This document shows, piece after piece, positions 48,615-63,000 of a stretch of 64,000 bases of DNA (within the stretch, counting starts at the first letter, position 1; every line of letters starts with the position of its first letter). Location of the stretch: NCBI RefSeq assembly GCF_019578655.1, contig NC_063259.1:1352001-1416000 (forward strand). Reading direction: 5' to 3'. Origin of the DNA: Ricinus communis. Its lineage: Eukaryota; Streptophyta; Magnoliopsida; Malpighiales; Euphorbiaceae. A program made the translations under genes and the position numbers. The notes beneath the pieces are model-generated. The model saw only the letters and a list, made by a program, of their open reading frames with translations, was not told where the DNA came from and did not search any database.

Positions 48615-51499
48615 TGTAACACCCGGAATTTTTATATATTTAATAATGAGTTTTTATTTAAGTTAATTTTAGCTTCATTTTTATTGGGTTTAATTTGAAA
48701 TGATTTAATGAAAAATTTAATATTAATCAAATAAATGAGTTATTTTCTATACCGAATTAGTCTGAAATTTTAAGAAATTATTCAAGTAAATTATTTGAGA
48801 AATGATTATATTTTGGTTATTCAAAATTTTTCCAAATGCATATTCATATAAGTAAAATTATATATTGAAAAATTTTGAAAGAAATTATAAAGGATGTTTT
48901 TATAAAAGAACTTTGGGAAAATTGGTATTATAATTGATTAGTAGTATTAAATTTTAAGTTGGAAATTGATTATTTAATTTAATTGTGTGTTAGGACTAAA
49001 TTGGAAATTTATTTTGGAATAAGGATTGAAAGTATAATGTTATTTTTATGGGGTTTTAATGGAAATTTGTGAGCTTGGTATTTTTATAAATAAATGTCGG
49101 TCAGGGGTATTTTTGTAATTGTGTATTTTCAATAATTCGGATTTGGCCCAAATTAATTAGTTAAGGGCTTAATTGAAAGGCTAAAGGAAAGTTTAGGGGT
49201 TAAATTGGAATTTTGCTGGATGGAATTGTAAGTAATTAAGAAAGTTGAGGGACTAAATTGTAATAAGGAAAAGTTTGGGGGCCTAATGTCGATATTGAAA
49301 GGAAAGAAAATCAAGGAAGAAGAGAGGTCGGGAGAGGGAGGAGTCACAGGCTAGTGAGCCGAAAGTCGAGGCACTGGGGCTGCCGGCCACCGGCAACCGA
49401 ATGGCCATGGGCCACCGGCACCACGGGCGATGGCAGCAGCTCTCGCGAGAGGAGGAAGATGGTCAAGCTTCCTCACAAGGCGCCGAGCTTCCAGGATCGC
49501 TGATCTGGTGCCGACCGACCCTCTCGCCTTGGCCTTTGTTTCGCCATGCTTGTCGATACATACTTGGAACCAAGATCCGGTGGAGAGAGAAAATGGAGGC
49601 AGCCAAGGTTTTCAAACTTTTCCTGAGTCTTGAGGATGGACGATCGGAGGACATATCCCGACTCTCCTCACCAAGCTTCGCGATGGCACCGCTTGCGGCA
49701 CCTGGCCCGCTTGTAAATCGACTACCGTGATCGTCCGCAGAATTTCTCCGGTTGATCGGGTGTCGGATCAAAATTGGAAGTGGGAATCATCACAAGCTGG
49801 CCATCAGAGTCCGATGGTGTGTCCAGATCGCCGACGGACCGGCCACGGAGGCGAGCTCACTGCCCTTGCAATTTTCTCCGGCCGTTGATCTTGGAAATCC
49901 TTTGATTTTAAATTTGTGTCTATTGGGTTATATTGAGTATTTGATGATATTTGTGAGTCATAAATAATTGTCCGCCGCTTGCCCGCCTCAGATTTTAGGT
50001 CAGGTGGCTGAGCCTGAAATAGTAAAGTTCGGGGACCCGACTCCCGTTGTTTAAATTGTTGGATATTTGGAGTGTTTTTCCGGGTGTCCCGGACCCGCTT
50101 TTACGAGGGGTAATGTTCGTGTTGTAGGGGAGGTTCTCACGGATTTTCGGTGAGAATTCTCCGAGTCGAGATTCTTAGATGTACCACCCTGTGAGTCTAG
50201 ACTCAGGATTAATGATCGATTGTTTCAGCTGTTTTGATAAATTGTTTTCCGTGATTAGATGATCTGTCTGCTCGGCCGCCCAACCGAGGCACCGGAGCGT
50301 GAGCTAGGAGGTCGCCCAATTCTGTGAGTTAAAGTCATTTAATCATTGCACTATTGCTAAGTTTGATTTTAATATGCTATTTTGGAAGTTTATGCTTAAT
50401 TTGGTTATTAGTATCGCAATGTAAATAATTTTACTGGATTATTAATTAATGAAGATAATATAAGTATTATTATAGTAATGTTATAATAATACCAAATATA
50501 ATCAGTTTTCCACATGAGTTGCCTGATGTCTTACTCTTAATTGTTAATTGTTATTTTGATATGGTTGAATGATTTCATTATACAATGATATTTATTATAT
50601 GTGATGATTTCAATTTGGGGATGTGGCTTTCTGAGAACATGCCACCCGATGGGTTACACTGTGATCGCGCGCACTTGGTAATGATCATGGACATGTAATA
50701 AGATTTTTATGGGTTTGCCCTGGTCGAGCATGGCTCTCTGGGCTGATTTGTGTAAATTGCCGGAGGTAAGGTCCCTGGTCGAGTATTGCTCTCGAGGCGC
50801 CTTTTATTTGGATATTTGACTGTGACTCGAAGTAAGGTCCCCGGTCGAGGATTGCCTCGGCCAGTCTTATTGGATTAAGAGAGCCAAAATGGTCGTTAGA
50901 ATTTGGGGTTAGGGTTCTACTTAGCCACACGTCCCGTGAAAGTAAAAATGTCTTTATTTATTTACTCTCTCTCCTTTTATCATTTTATTATTATGGTGTA
51001 TGATTATATATTATGATTGCAATTATATTCGGAAATTGGTATATTGTTTTGAATAATTAATATATCATGTGAAGGTTGCAATAGTCCTTAGATTATTTGA
51101 TTTTAACTCACTCTCGAGACCCATACCCCATTTTTTACTGCTTTTCGATTCGTGGATCATAGTCCTCTCGCGACTCTTATTCAAGAATCCGACTCCTTCA
51201 TCATCCCGGGTGATGTATTTGATTTGGTATGTAAATTGGTAAATCTTAGATTCTCCGCAGTAGTAATTAGTAGATGTATCGTTTGTAAATTTTATGAGTT
51301 TCGGGTCTCGCCTAATTTTTCCTCAAGCGAATCAAGTATTTATGTAGAATGTAGCTATTAAGATAATTTGTGGCTTTAATAATATAAATTTGAGATGAGA
51401 TTTGTTTGGTCAGTGAGTGTCAGCTTACTATGGTTTCGGTGGCCTTACGCCTACCCATTCCCTAGTGCCGGTCACGGGCTCACGGGTGGGGTCGTGACA
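48615..51499 (+). mobile_element. Solo LTR (2885 bp), Tekay/Del family, perfect TSD
   Basis: Begins TGTAACACCCGGAATTTT and ends GGGGTCGTGACA, flanked by perfect GTTGT repeats at 48610-48614 and 51500-51504. Removing the LTR and one GTTGT restores a continuous satellite monomer. The opposite orientation to the copies at 37257 and 42644 shows an independent insertion. A paralogous satellite segment near 56713 has no insertion. Open frames at 49401-49967 are inside the LTR and have no recognisable product. Confidence 0.93.
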
Positions 51500-52612
51500 G
51501 TTGTTTTCTCATACTCCCAAATATACCTAGATTACGGGGTTATTTTCTCTGATTGATAGATATCCCCGTATTACGGGGTTGTTTTCTCATATTAAAAAAT
51601 TTACCCCTTCTATGAGGTTGTTTTCTCAGACTCACAATTACACTACTTTTACAGGGTTATTTCCTCAAATTCATAAATATACATGTTTTATGGGGTTATT
51701 TTCTTATATTGATAAATATACCCGTTTTATGGGGTTGTTTTCTCAAATTATAAAATTTACCCATTTAAGGGTTGTTTTCTCATACTCTTAAATATACAAA
51801 AACTACGGGGTTATTTTCTCCGATTGATAAATATCCCCATGTTACGGGGTTATTTTCTCATATTAAAAAACTTACCCCTTTTACGAGGCTATTTTCTCAG
51901 ACTCGCAATTACACTACTTTTACGGGGTTATTTTCTCATATTTATAAATATACACTTTTTACGGGGTTATTTTCTTATATCAATAAATATATCATTTTTA
52001 CGGGATCGTTTTATCATTTTAAATTATTAGCACTAGTATGGAGTTGTTTTGTCAAATTCAGAAATTTACACATTTTAAGGGATTGTTTTCTTATATCGAC
52101 AAATATAACTCTTTTACAGTATTGTTTTCTATATTATAAAATTAACCCATTTAAGGGGTTGTTTTCTGATACTCACAAATTACAAAATTACGGGGTTATT
52201 TTCTCTGATTGATAAATATCCCCATATTACGGGGTTGTTTTCTCATATTAAATTATTAGCATTATTACGGGGTTGTTTTGTCAAATTCTTAAATTCACAC
52301 GTTTTACGGAGTTATTTTCTTATATCAGCAAATATACCCCTTTAACGGGGTTGTTTTCTCATACTCTAAAATTAACCCATTTAAGGGGTTGTTTTCTCAT
52401 ACTCACAAATATTCCAAAATTATGGGGTTATTTTCTCCGATTGATAAATATCCCCGTATTAAAAAATTTACCCCTTCTACAAGGCTGTTTTCTCAGACTC
52501 TCAGTTACACTACTTTTACGGGATTATTTTCTCAAATTCATAAATATACACGTTTTATGGGGTTATTTTCTTATATTGATAAATATACCTCTTTCACAAG
52601 ATCGTTTTCTCA
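51500..52612 (+). repeat. Satellite block D
   Basis: Continues the monomer interrupted at 48614. CATACTCCCAAATATACC at 51510 matches 56723. The block ends in TTTTCTCA at 52605-52612, next to a different solo LTR. Confidence 0.93.
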
Positions 52613-54062
52613 TGATTGCTATCTATGCAGCTACAATCTAAGGCAACGTACCTATCGATGCAGTCTAGCACTAATGGCGAGTATCAAGGTCGTATTCTCG
52701 GAAAAGTGAAAGCCCAGAGTTACTCCTTTGTTCTCTGTTATATTAGCCTAAAATGAATGATGAATAATTCCTAAATTAACTAATAGCTACTCTAATTGTT
52801 ATCTAACTACGGCTACTAGGGAAGGATTAATTCAAGTTGAGGAATAACCCCTTGGGAATTATTGTCTCTAGGGAATGGAAACTAAAGATGGAATTGATTG
52901 ATTGAATTCAATTTCCGTGGAAAATCTCTACGCAATTAACGCCTTTCTCAAGGACATTAACATCTTAACTTAGATTAATTAGGTTGAAATCTCTTCCTAA
53001 CCCTAATTATCCAAATTAGCATTATGTACCATTTAACACTATTGAGAGTTGTTAATGCTCAATCCGGTAGAACAAACACCCTATCTCTAGGCGAATTCAA
53101 TTCTAGGTTGCAAAGGACAATCCAAACCTAAATGTCTTTCTCAAGATCATTCAAATTTCAAAAATCATTCAACAAGATATGAAGAACAAATCAATAAACA
53201 CTTCCATTGCAAACCAATATTGATAATCAATACATTCAATTCAAAAGTTAAGTACAAAAATCCCTAGATAAAGAACCCCAATGGGTTAACAAGTTTAGCT
53301 AATCATGTTCATTATCAAAACCCACAAGAATTCAATTACAACAATGAGTAAAGGTAGAGAAACCCGAATACACCCTTGGATGAGAGTAAACAGCTCCAAT
53401 TCCTCTCGCCCAATCTTGAATCGATTCTTGTTCCTCTTGTTTGAATTGACACCAATCAATGAACCTCGTCCAATCTTCAATCTTTGAAGGGAATCCAATT
53501 GAAACCTTAGTCCAAGTCTCCTTTTTCCTTGGTTCCAGCTCAGAAAACCCTTAGAAAGAGAGAGAAATTAGGGTTTGGGATGTTCTCCCCCTTCTCCCTT
53601 TCCTTTCCTCTTTTTTTTCTTTTAATTAATTCGTCCTGCCGCAGCGAACATGGCTATGTTGATTCCCGTAATGGGAACGCGGGCTGGTGTTGATGGGCGT
53701 GTTTGGAACACGGCCTCGTGCTAATGCCCGTGTTACTCTTTATGGTCGTGCTCCTTAACGCTTCTTTTTCTTTGATGTCGAATGCACCCAACACAACCTA
53801 TTTTGGTGCCCGTGTTGGGAACACGACCAGTGTTAAAACTAACACAGCCATGTTCAGATTAGGGATGCACGAAATCGACTTGTTTTGGCAACTTTGACGT
53901 CCAATTCTGCTCCAATTCTTCCCTTTATCACTCTTTGACTTCTTTTGGACCTAAAGCACACAAACAAACGCATAGGGTGAGTGTTGGGACCAATTCACAT
54001 CCAAATGTACATAAATTCTACCTTAAAATCCCTATTTAGATGTTTGTATTCTACGCACATCA
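52613..54062 (-). mobile_element. Solo LTR related to the one at 5863-7378
   Basis: Plus orientation starts TGATTGCTATCTATGCAGC and ends CTACGCACATCA; in element sense TGATGTGCGTAG...GCAATCA. Its first 130 bases are the reverse complement of the end of the LTR at 5863-7378. It has palindrome-like words (GGGAACGCGGGC, GGCGTGTTTGGAACACGGCC, GCCCGTGTTGGGAACACG). Both sides are satellite. An 8-bp direct repeat TTTTCTCA flanks it, but that word occurs in nearly every monomer, so a true 5-bp target duplication is not proven. Confidence 0.75.
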
Positions 54063-57000
54063 TTTTCTCATATTATAAAATTTAACCTTCTATGGGGTTG
54101 TTTTCTCATACTCACAAATATACCAAAATTACGGCGTTATTTTCTCCGATTGATAAATATCCCCGTGTTACGGGGTTGTTCTCTCATATTAAAAAATTTA
54201 ACCTTTCTACGAGGCTATTTTTTCAGACTCGCAATTACACAACTTTTATGGAGTTGTTTTCTCATATTTATAAATATACACGTTTTACGGGGTTATTTTC
54301 TTATATCGATAAATATACTACTTTTACGAGGTCGATTTCTCATTTTAAATTATTAGCACTATTATAGAGTTGTTTTGTCAAATTCATAAATTTACACGCT
54401 TTTAAGTGATTATTTTCTTATATCGACAAATATACTCCATTTATAGGGTTATTTTCTCATATTATAAAATTAACCCATTTAAGGAGTTTTTTTCTAGTAC
54501 TCATAAATATACCATTCAGATTCATAAATATAAACATTTTACAGGGTGTTTTCTTATATCGATAAATATACCACTTTACGGGGTCATTTTCTCATATTAA
54601 ATTATTAGCACTATTATGGGGTTGTTTTGTCAACTTCATAAATTTACACATTTTTCGGGGTTATTTTCTTCTATCGACAGATATACCCCTTCTACGAGAT
54701 TATTTTCTCATATTATAAAATTAACCCATTTAAGGGGTTCTTTTCTCGTACTCATAAATATACCAAAATTCCGGGGTTATTTTCTCCGATTGATAAGTAT
54801 CCCTGCATTATCGGGTTGTCTTCTCATATTAAAAAATTTTCCCCATTTAAGGGGTTTTTTTCTCGTACTCATTAATATACCAAAATTACGGGGTTATTTT
54901 CTCTGATTGATAAATATCCCCGCATTATGGGGTTGTTTTCTCATACTAGAAATTTACCCCATCTATGAGGCTGTTTTTTCAAATTCGCAATTACAATACT
55001 TTTACGGTGTTGTTTTCATAAATTCATAAATATACACGTTTTACGAGATTATTTTCTTATATTGATAAATATACCACTTTTACGGGGTCGTTTTCTCATA
55101 TTAAATTATTAGCACTATCATGGGGTTGTTTTGTCAGATTCATAAATATACACATTTTACGGGGTTATTTTCTTATTATGATAAATATACATCTTTTACG
55201 GGGTCGTTTTCTCATATTAAATTATTAGCACTATTATGGAGTTGTTTTGTGAGATCCATAAATATACACGTTTTACGAGGTAATTTTCTAATATTAATAA
55301 GTATACCAATTTTACAGGGTCGTTTTCTTATATTAAATTATTAGCACTATTATGGGGTTGTTTTGTCAAATTCGAAAATTTACACGTTTTACAGGGTTAT
55401 TTTCTTATATTTATAAATATACCACTTTTACGAGATTGTTTTCTCATATTATATAATTAACCCATTTAAGGAGTTTTTTTCTCATACTCACAAATATACC
55501 AAAATTACGGGATTATTTTCTCCGATTGATAAATTTCCCTATCTTACGGTGTTTTTCTCTCACATTAAAAAATTTACACGTTCTACGAAGCGGTTTTCTC
55601 AAACGCACAATTACACTACTTTTACGGGGTTGTTTTCTCAGATTCATAAATATACATGTTTTATGGGTTATATTTTTGTATTGATTAATATACCATTTTT
55701 ACAAGGTCGTTTTCTCATATTAAATTATTAACACTATTATGGGGTTGTTATGTAAAATTCATAAATTTACAAGTATTACCGGGTTATTTTCTTATATCGA
55801 CAAATAAACCCCTTTTACGGGGTTGTTTTCTCATATTATAAAATAAATCCATTTAAGGGGTTGTTTTCTCATACTCACAAATATACCAAAATTACTATAT
55901 TATTTTCTCCGATTGATAAATATCCCCGTATTACGGGATTGTTTTCTCATATTAAAATATTTACCCCTTTCACGAGGCTGTTTTCTCATACTCGCAATTA
56001 CACTACTTTTATGGGATTATTTTCTTAGATTCATAAATATACACGTTTTACAAGATCATTTTATTATATTGATAAGTATATCACTTTTACAGGATCATTC
56101 TCTCATATTAAATTATTAGCACTATTATGGGGTTGTTATGTAAAATTCATAAATTTATATGTTTTACCGGGTTATATTCTTATATCAATAAATATACCCC
56201 TTCTACGTGGTCGTTTTCTCATATTATAAAATTAACCCATTTAAGGGGTTGTTTTCTCATACTCACAAATATACCAAAATTACGGGGTTATTTTCTCCGA
56301 TTGATAAATATCCTCGTATTACGAGGTTGTTTTCTAATATTCTAAAATGAACCCATTTAAGGTGTTATTTTTTCAAACTCACAAATATACCAAAATTACG
56401 GGGTTATTTTCTCCGATTGATAAATATCCTCGTATTACGAGGTTGTTTTCTAATATTATAAAATTTACCATTTCTACGAGGTTGTTTTCTCAGACTCGCA
56501 ATAACACTCATTTTACGGTGTTGTTTTCTTATATGGATAAATACACCACTTTTACGCGGTCGTTTTCTCATATTAAATTATTAGTATTATTTTGGGGTTG
56601 TTTTGTCAAATTCATAAATTTAGATGTTGTACGGGGTTATTTTCTTACATCGACAAACATACTCCTTTTACGGTGTTGTTTTCTCACACTCTAAAATTAA
56701 CCCATTTAAGGGTTTGTTTTCTCATACTCCCAAATATACCTAGATTACGGGGTTATTTTCTCCGATTGATAAATATCCCCGTATTACGGGGTTGTTTTCT
56801 CATATTAAAAAATGTACCTGTTCTACGAGGTTGTTTACTCAAACTCGCAATTACACTACTTTTACGGGGTTGTTTTCTCAAATTCATAAATATACATGTT
56901 TTATGGGGTTAATTTCTTATATTGATAAAGATACTTCTTTTACAAGATCATTTTCTCATATTAATTTATTAGCACTATTCTGGGGTTGTTTTGTAAAATT

Positions 57001-60000
57001 CATAAATTTACACGTTTTACCGTGTTATTTTCTTATATCGACAAATATACCCCTTTCGCGGGGCTGTTTTCTCATATTATAAAATTAACCCATTTAAAGG
57101 GTTATTTTCTCATACTCACAAATATACCAAAATTACCGGGTTATTTTCTCCGATTGATAAATGTCTCCGTATTACGAGGTTGTTTTCTGATATGAAAAAA
57201 TTTACCCATTCTACGAGGCTGTTTTCTCAGACTCACAATTATACTACTTTTACGGGGTTGTTTTCTCATATTCATAAATATACACGTTTTTACGGGGTTA
57301 TTTTTTTATATTGATAAATATACCACTTTTACGTGGCGTTTTTCCATATTAAATTAATAGTACTATTTTGGAGTTGTTTTGTCAAATTCATAACTTTCTA
57401 CGTTTTACGGGGTCATTTTCTTATATCGACAAATATACCTCTTTAACGGTGTTGCTTTCTCATACCCTAATATTAACCCATTTAAGGGGTTGTTTTCCCA
57501 TACTCACAAGTATACCAAAATTACGGGGTTATTTCTCCGATTGATAAATATCCCCATGTTATGGGGTTGTTTTCTCATATTAAAAAATTTACCTCTTCTA
57601 CGAGGCTGTTTTCTGAGACTATTACACTACATTTACGGGATTGCTTTCTCAGATTCATAAATATACACGTTTTACGGGGTTACTTTCTTATATTTATATA
57701 TATACAAATTTTACGGGGTCTTGTTCTCATATTAAATTATTAGCACTACTTTGGGGTTGTTTTATCAAATTCATAAATTTACACGTTTTACGGGGTTATT
57801 TTCTTATATCGACAAATATACCCCTTTTACCGGGTTGTTTTCTCATAGTCTAAAATTAACCCATTAAGGCGTTGTTTTCCCATACTTATAAATATACCAT
57901 AATTACGGGGTTATTTTCTCATATTCATAAATATACACATTTTACGGGGTTATTTTCTTATATCGATAAATTTACCACTTTTATGGGGTCGTTTTCTCCT
58001 ATTAAATTATTAGCACTATTATGGAGTTGTTTTGTCAAATTCTTAAATTTACACGTTTTACGGGGTTATATTCTTATATCGACAAATATACCCCTTTTAC
58101 GGGGTTGTTTTCTTATATTATAAAATTAACCTTTTATGGGGTTGTTTTCTCTTACTCACAAATATACCAAAATTACGGGGTTATTTTCTCCAATTGATAA
58201 ATATCCCCGTGTTGCAGGGTTGTTTTCTCATATTAAAAAATTTACCCCTTCTACGAGGCTGTTTTCTCAGACTCGCAATTACACAACTTTTACGGAGTTG
58301 TTTCTCAGATTTATAAATATACACGTTTTATGGAGTTATTTTCTTATATCGATAAATATACTACTTTCACGGGGTCATTTTCTCATTTTAAATTATTAGC
58401 ACTATTATGGAGTTGTTTTGTCAAATTCATAAATTTACACGTTTTAAGTGATTATTTTCTTATATCGACAAATATATCCCTTTTACGGGGTTGTTTTCTC
58501 ATATTAAAAAATTAACCCATTTAAAGGGTTGTTTTCTGACACTCATAAATATACCAAGATTATGGGGTTGTTTTCTTAGATTCATAAATATAAATGTTTT
58601 ACAGGGTATTTTCTTATATCGATAAATATACCACTTTACGGGATCATTTTCTCATATTAAATTATTAGCACTATTATGGGTTATTTTGTCAACTTCATAA
58701 ATTTACATGTGTTTCGGGGTTATTTTCTTATATCGACAAATATACCCCTTTTACGAGGTTGTTTTCTCATATTATAAAATTAACCCATTTAAGGAGTTTT
58801 TTTCTCGTACTCATAAATATACAAAAATTATAGGGTTATTTCTCCGACTGATAAGTATCCCCGTATTATAGGGTTGTCTTCTCATATTAAAAAATTTCCC
58901 CATTTAAGGGGTTCTTTTCTCGTACTCATTAATATACCAAAATTTCGGGGTTATTTTCTCTAATTGATAAATATCCCTGCATTATGGGGTTGTTTTCTCA
59001 TATTAGAAAATTTACCTCATCTATGAGGCTGTTTTCTCAGACTCGCAATTACACTACTTTTACGGGGTTGTTTTCATAAATTCATAAATATACACGTTTT
59101 ACAGGGTTATTTTTTCAAATTAAATTATTAGCACTATTATGGGGATATTTACCCGGTTATTTTCTTCTATTGATAAATATACCACTTTTACGGGGTTGTC
59201 TTCTCATATTAATTTATTAGCACTATTATGGGGTTGTTTCGTCAAACTCATAAATTTATACGTTTTACGGAGTTATTTTCTTATATCGACAAATATACCC
59301 CTTTTACGGGGTTGTTTTCTCATTTTATAAAATTAACCCATTTAAGGGGTTGATTTTCACATACTCACAAATATACCAAAATTACGGGGTTATTTTCTCC
59401 GATTGATAAATATCCCCGTGTTACGGGGTTGTTTTCTCATATTAAAAAATGTATCCCTTGTATGAGGTTGTTTTCTCAAACTCGCAATTACACTATTTAC
59501 GGGGTTGTTTTCTTAGATTCACAAATAAACACGTTTTACTCGGTTATTTTCTTATATTGATAAATATACCATTTTTACGGGGTCGCTTTCTCCTATTAAA
59601 TTACTAGCACTATTATGGGTTATTTTCTCAAATTCATAAATTTAAACGTTTTACGGTATTATTTTCTTATAACGACAAATATGCCCCTTGTACGACTTGT
59701 TTTCTCATATTATAAAATTAACCCATTTAAGGGGTTGTTTTCTCATACTCACCAATATACCAAAATTACGGGGTTATTTTCTCTTAATAGAAAATTTACC
59801 CCTTCTCCGAGGCTGTTTTATCAAACTCAAAATTATACTAATTTTACGGGATTATTTTTTCAGATTCATAAATATACACGTTTTACGGAGTTATTTTCTT
59901 ATATTGATAAATATACAACTTTTACGGGTCGTTTTCTCATATTAAATTATTAGCACTATTATGGGTTTGTTTTGTCAAATCCATAAATTTAAACGTTTTA

Positions 60001-63000
60001 CGGGGTTATTTTCTTATATCGACAAATATACCCCTTTTACAGAGTGTTTTCTCATTTTATAAAATTAATCCATTTAAGGGGTTGTTTTCTCATACTCTTA
60101 AATATACCAAAATTACGGGATTATTTTCTCCGATTGATAAATATCCTCGTATTACGGGGTGGTTTTCTCATATTAAAAAATTTACCCTTTCTACGAGGCT
60201 GTTTTCTCATACTCGCAATTACACTACTTTTACGGGGTTATTTTCTCAGATTCATAAATATACACGTTTTACGGGATTATTTTCTTATATTGATAAATCT
60301 ACCACTTTTACGGGGTCATTTTCTCATATTAAATTATTAGCACTATTATGTGGTTGTTTCGTCAAATTTATAAATTTACACGTTTTACGAGATTATTTTC
60401 TTATATCGACAAAAATACCCCTTTTACGGGTTTTTTTCTCATACCCTAAAATTAACCCATTAAAGGGGTTGATTTTCACATACTCACAAATATACCAAAA
60501 TTACGGGGTTATTTTCTCCGATTGATAAATATCCCCATATTACGGGATTGTTTTCTCATATTAAAAAATGTACCCCTTGTACGAGGCTATTTTCTCTGAC
60601 TCACAATTTCACTATTTACGGGGTTGTTTTCTCAGATTCAGAAATAAACACGTTTTACTGGGTTATTTTCTTATATTGATAAATATACCACTTTTACGGG
60701 GTCATTTTCTCATATTAAATTATTAGCACTATTATGGGGTTATTTTCTCAAATTCATAAATTTAAGCGTTTTACGGTGTTATTTTCTTATATCGACAAAT
60801 ATACCCATTTTACAAGTTGTTTTCTCATATTATAAAATTAACCCATTTAAGGGGTTATTTTCTCCGATTGATAAATATCCATGTATTATGGGGTTGTTCT
60901 CTCATATTTATAAATATACCCTTGTTACGGGGTTGTTTTCTCATAATTGAAAATTTACTTCTTCTACGAGGTTGTTTTATCAGACTCGAAATTACACTAA
61001 TTTTACGGGATTGTTTCCTCAGATTCATAAATATACACGTTTTACGGGGTTATTCTCTTATATTGATAAATATACCACTTTTACGGGTCGTTTTTTCATA
61101 TTAAATTATTAGCACTATTATGGAGTTGTTTTGTCAAATCCATAAATTTAAACGTTTTACGGTGTTATTTTCTTATATCGACAAATATACCCCTTTTACA
61201 GGGTTGTTTTGTCAAATCTCATTTTATAAAATTAACCCATTTAAGGGGTTGTTTTCTCATACTCACAAATATACCAAACTTACGGGGTTATTTTCTCTGA
61301 TTGATAAATATCCCCATAATATTAGGCTGTTTTCTCATATTAGAAAATTTACTCCATTTACAAGGCTGTTTTCTCAGACTCGCAATTACAGTACTTTTAC
61401 GGGGTTGTTTTCTCAGATTCATAAATATACACGTTTTACGGGGTTATTTTCTTATATTGGTAAATATTCAAATTTTACGGGGTTGTTTTCTCATATTAAA
61501 TTTTTAGCACTATTATGGAGTTGTTTTCTCAAATTCGTAAATATACACTAATTTTACCGGATTGTTTTCTCAAATTCATAGATATACACGTATTACGGGG
61601 TTATTTTCTTATATTGATAAATATGCCATTTTTACGTGGTCGTTTTCTCATATTAATATATTAGCACTATTATGGGGTTATTTTCTCAAATTCATAAATT
61701 TAAACATTTTACGGTGTTATTTTCTTATATCGATAAATATACCCCTTTTCCGGGGTTGTTTTCTCATATTATAAAATTAACCCATTTAAGGGGTTGTTTT
61801 CTCACACTCACAAATATACCAAAATTACGGGGTTATTTCTCCGCTTGATAAATATCCCTGTATTACGGGTTGTTTTCTCATATTAAAAAATTTACCCCTT
61901 CTACGAGGCCATTATCTCAGACTGGCAATTACACTATTTTTACAGGGTTGTTTTCTCAGATTCATAAATACAGACGTTTATGGGGTTATTTTCTTATATT
62001 GACAAATATACTACTTTCACGGGGTCGTATTCTCATATTAAATTATTAGCACTATTATGGGGTTGTTTTCTCAAAGTCATAAATATACACGTTTTACGGG
62101 GTTATTTTCTTATATTGATAATATACAACTTTTATGGGATCGTTTTTTCATATTAAATTATTAGCACTATTATGGGGTCGTTTTGTTAAAATCATAAATT
62201 TACACGTCTGATGGGGTTATTTTCTTATATCGACAAATATACCCCTTTTACGGGGTTGTTTTCTCATATTATAAAATTAACCCATTTAAGGGGTTGTTTT
62301 CTCATACTCACAAATATACCAAAATAAGGGGGTATTTTCTCCGATTGATAAATATCCCCATATTACGGGGTTGTTTTCTCATATTAAAAATTTTTTCCCT
62401 TCTACGTGGCTGTTTTCTCAGACTCGCAATTACACTACTTTTACGGGGTCGTTTTCTCATATTCATAATTATACACATTTTACAGGGTCAATATACCACT
62501 TTTACGGGGTTGTTTTCTCATATTAAATTATTAGCACTATTATGGGGTTGTTTTGTCAAATTCATAAATTTACACAGTTTACGGGGTTGTTTTCTCATAT
62601 TATAAAATTAAGCCATTTAAGGGGTTGTTTTCTCATACTCCCAAATATACCAGATTACGGGGTTATTTTCTCCGATTGATAAATATCCCCGTATTACTAG
62701 TTGTTTTCTCATACTAAAAAATTTACCCCTTTTACGAGTGTGTTTTCTCAGACTCTCAATTACACTACTTTTATAGGGTTGTTTTTTTAAATTCATAAAT
62801 ATACACGTTTTACGGGATTATTTTCTTATATTGATAAATATACCACTTTTACGGGGTCATTTTCTCATATTAAATTATTAGCACTATTATGGAGTTGTTT
62901 TGTGAAATTTATAAATTTACATGTTTACGGAGTTAGTTTCTTATATCGATAAAAATATCCCTTTTACGGGGTTGTTTTCTCATATTATAAAATTACCCCA

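Noticed and set aside
49401..49967. Overlapping 60-109-codon frames on both strands in GC-richer DNA as a host gene
   Set aside because: They lie inside a solo LTR with defined ends and TSD, overlap in several frames, and resemble no protein I know; higher GC reflects the LTR's internal segment.
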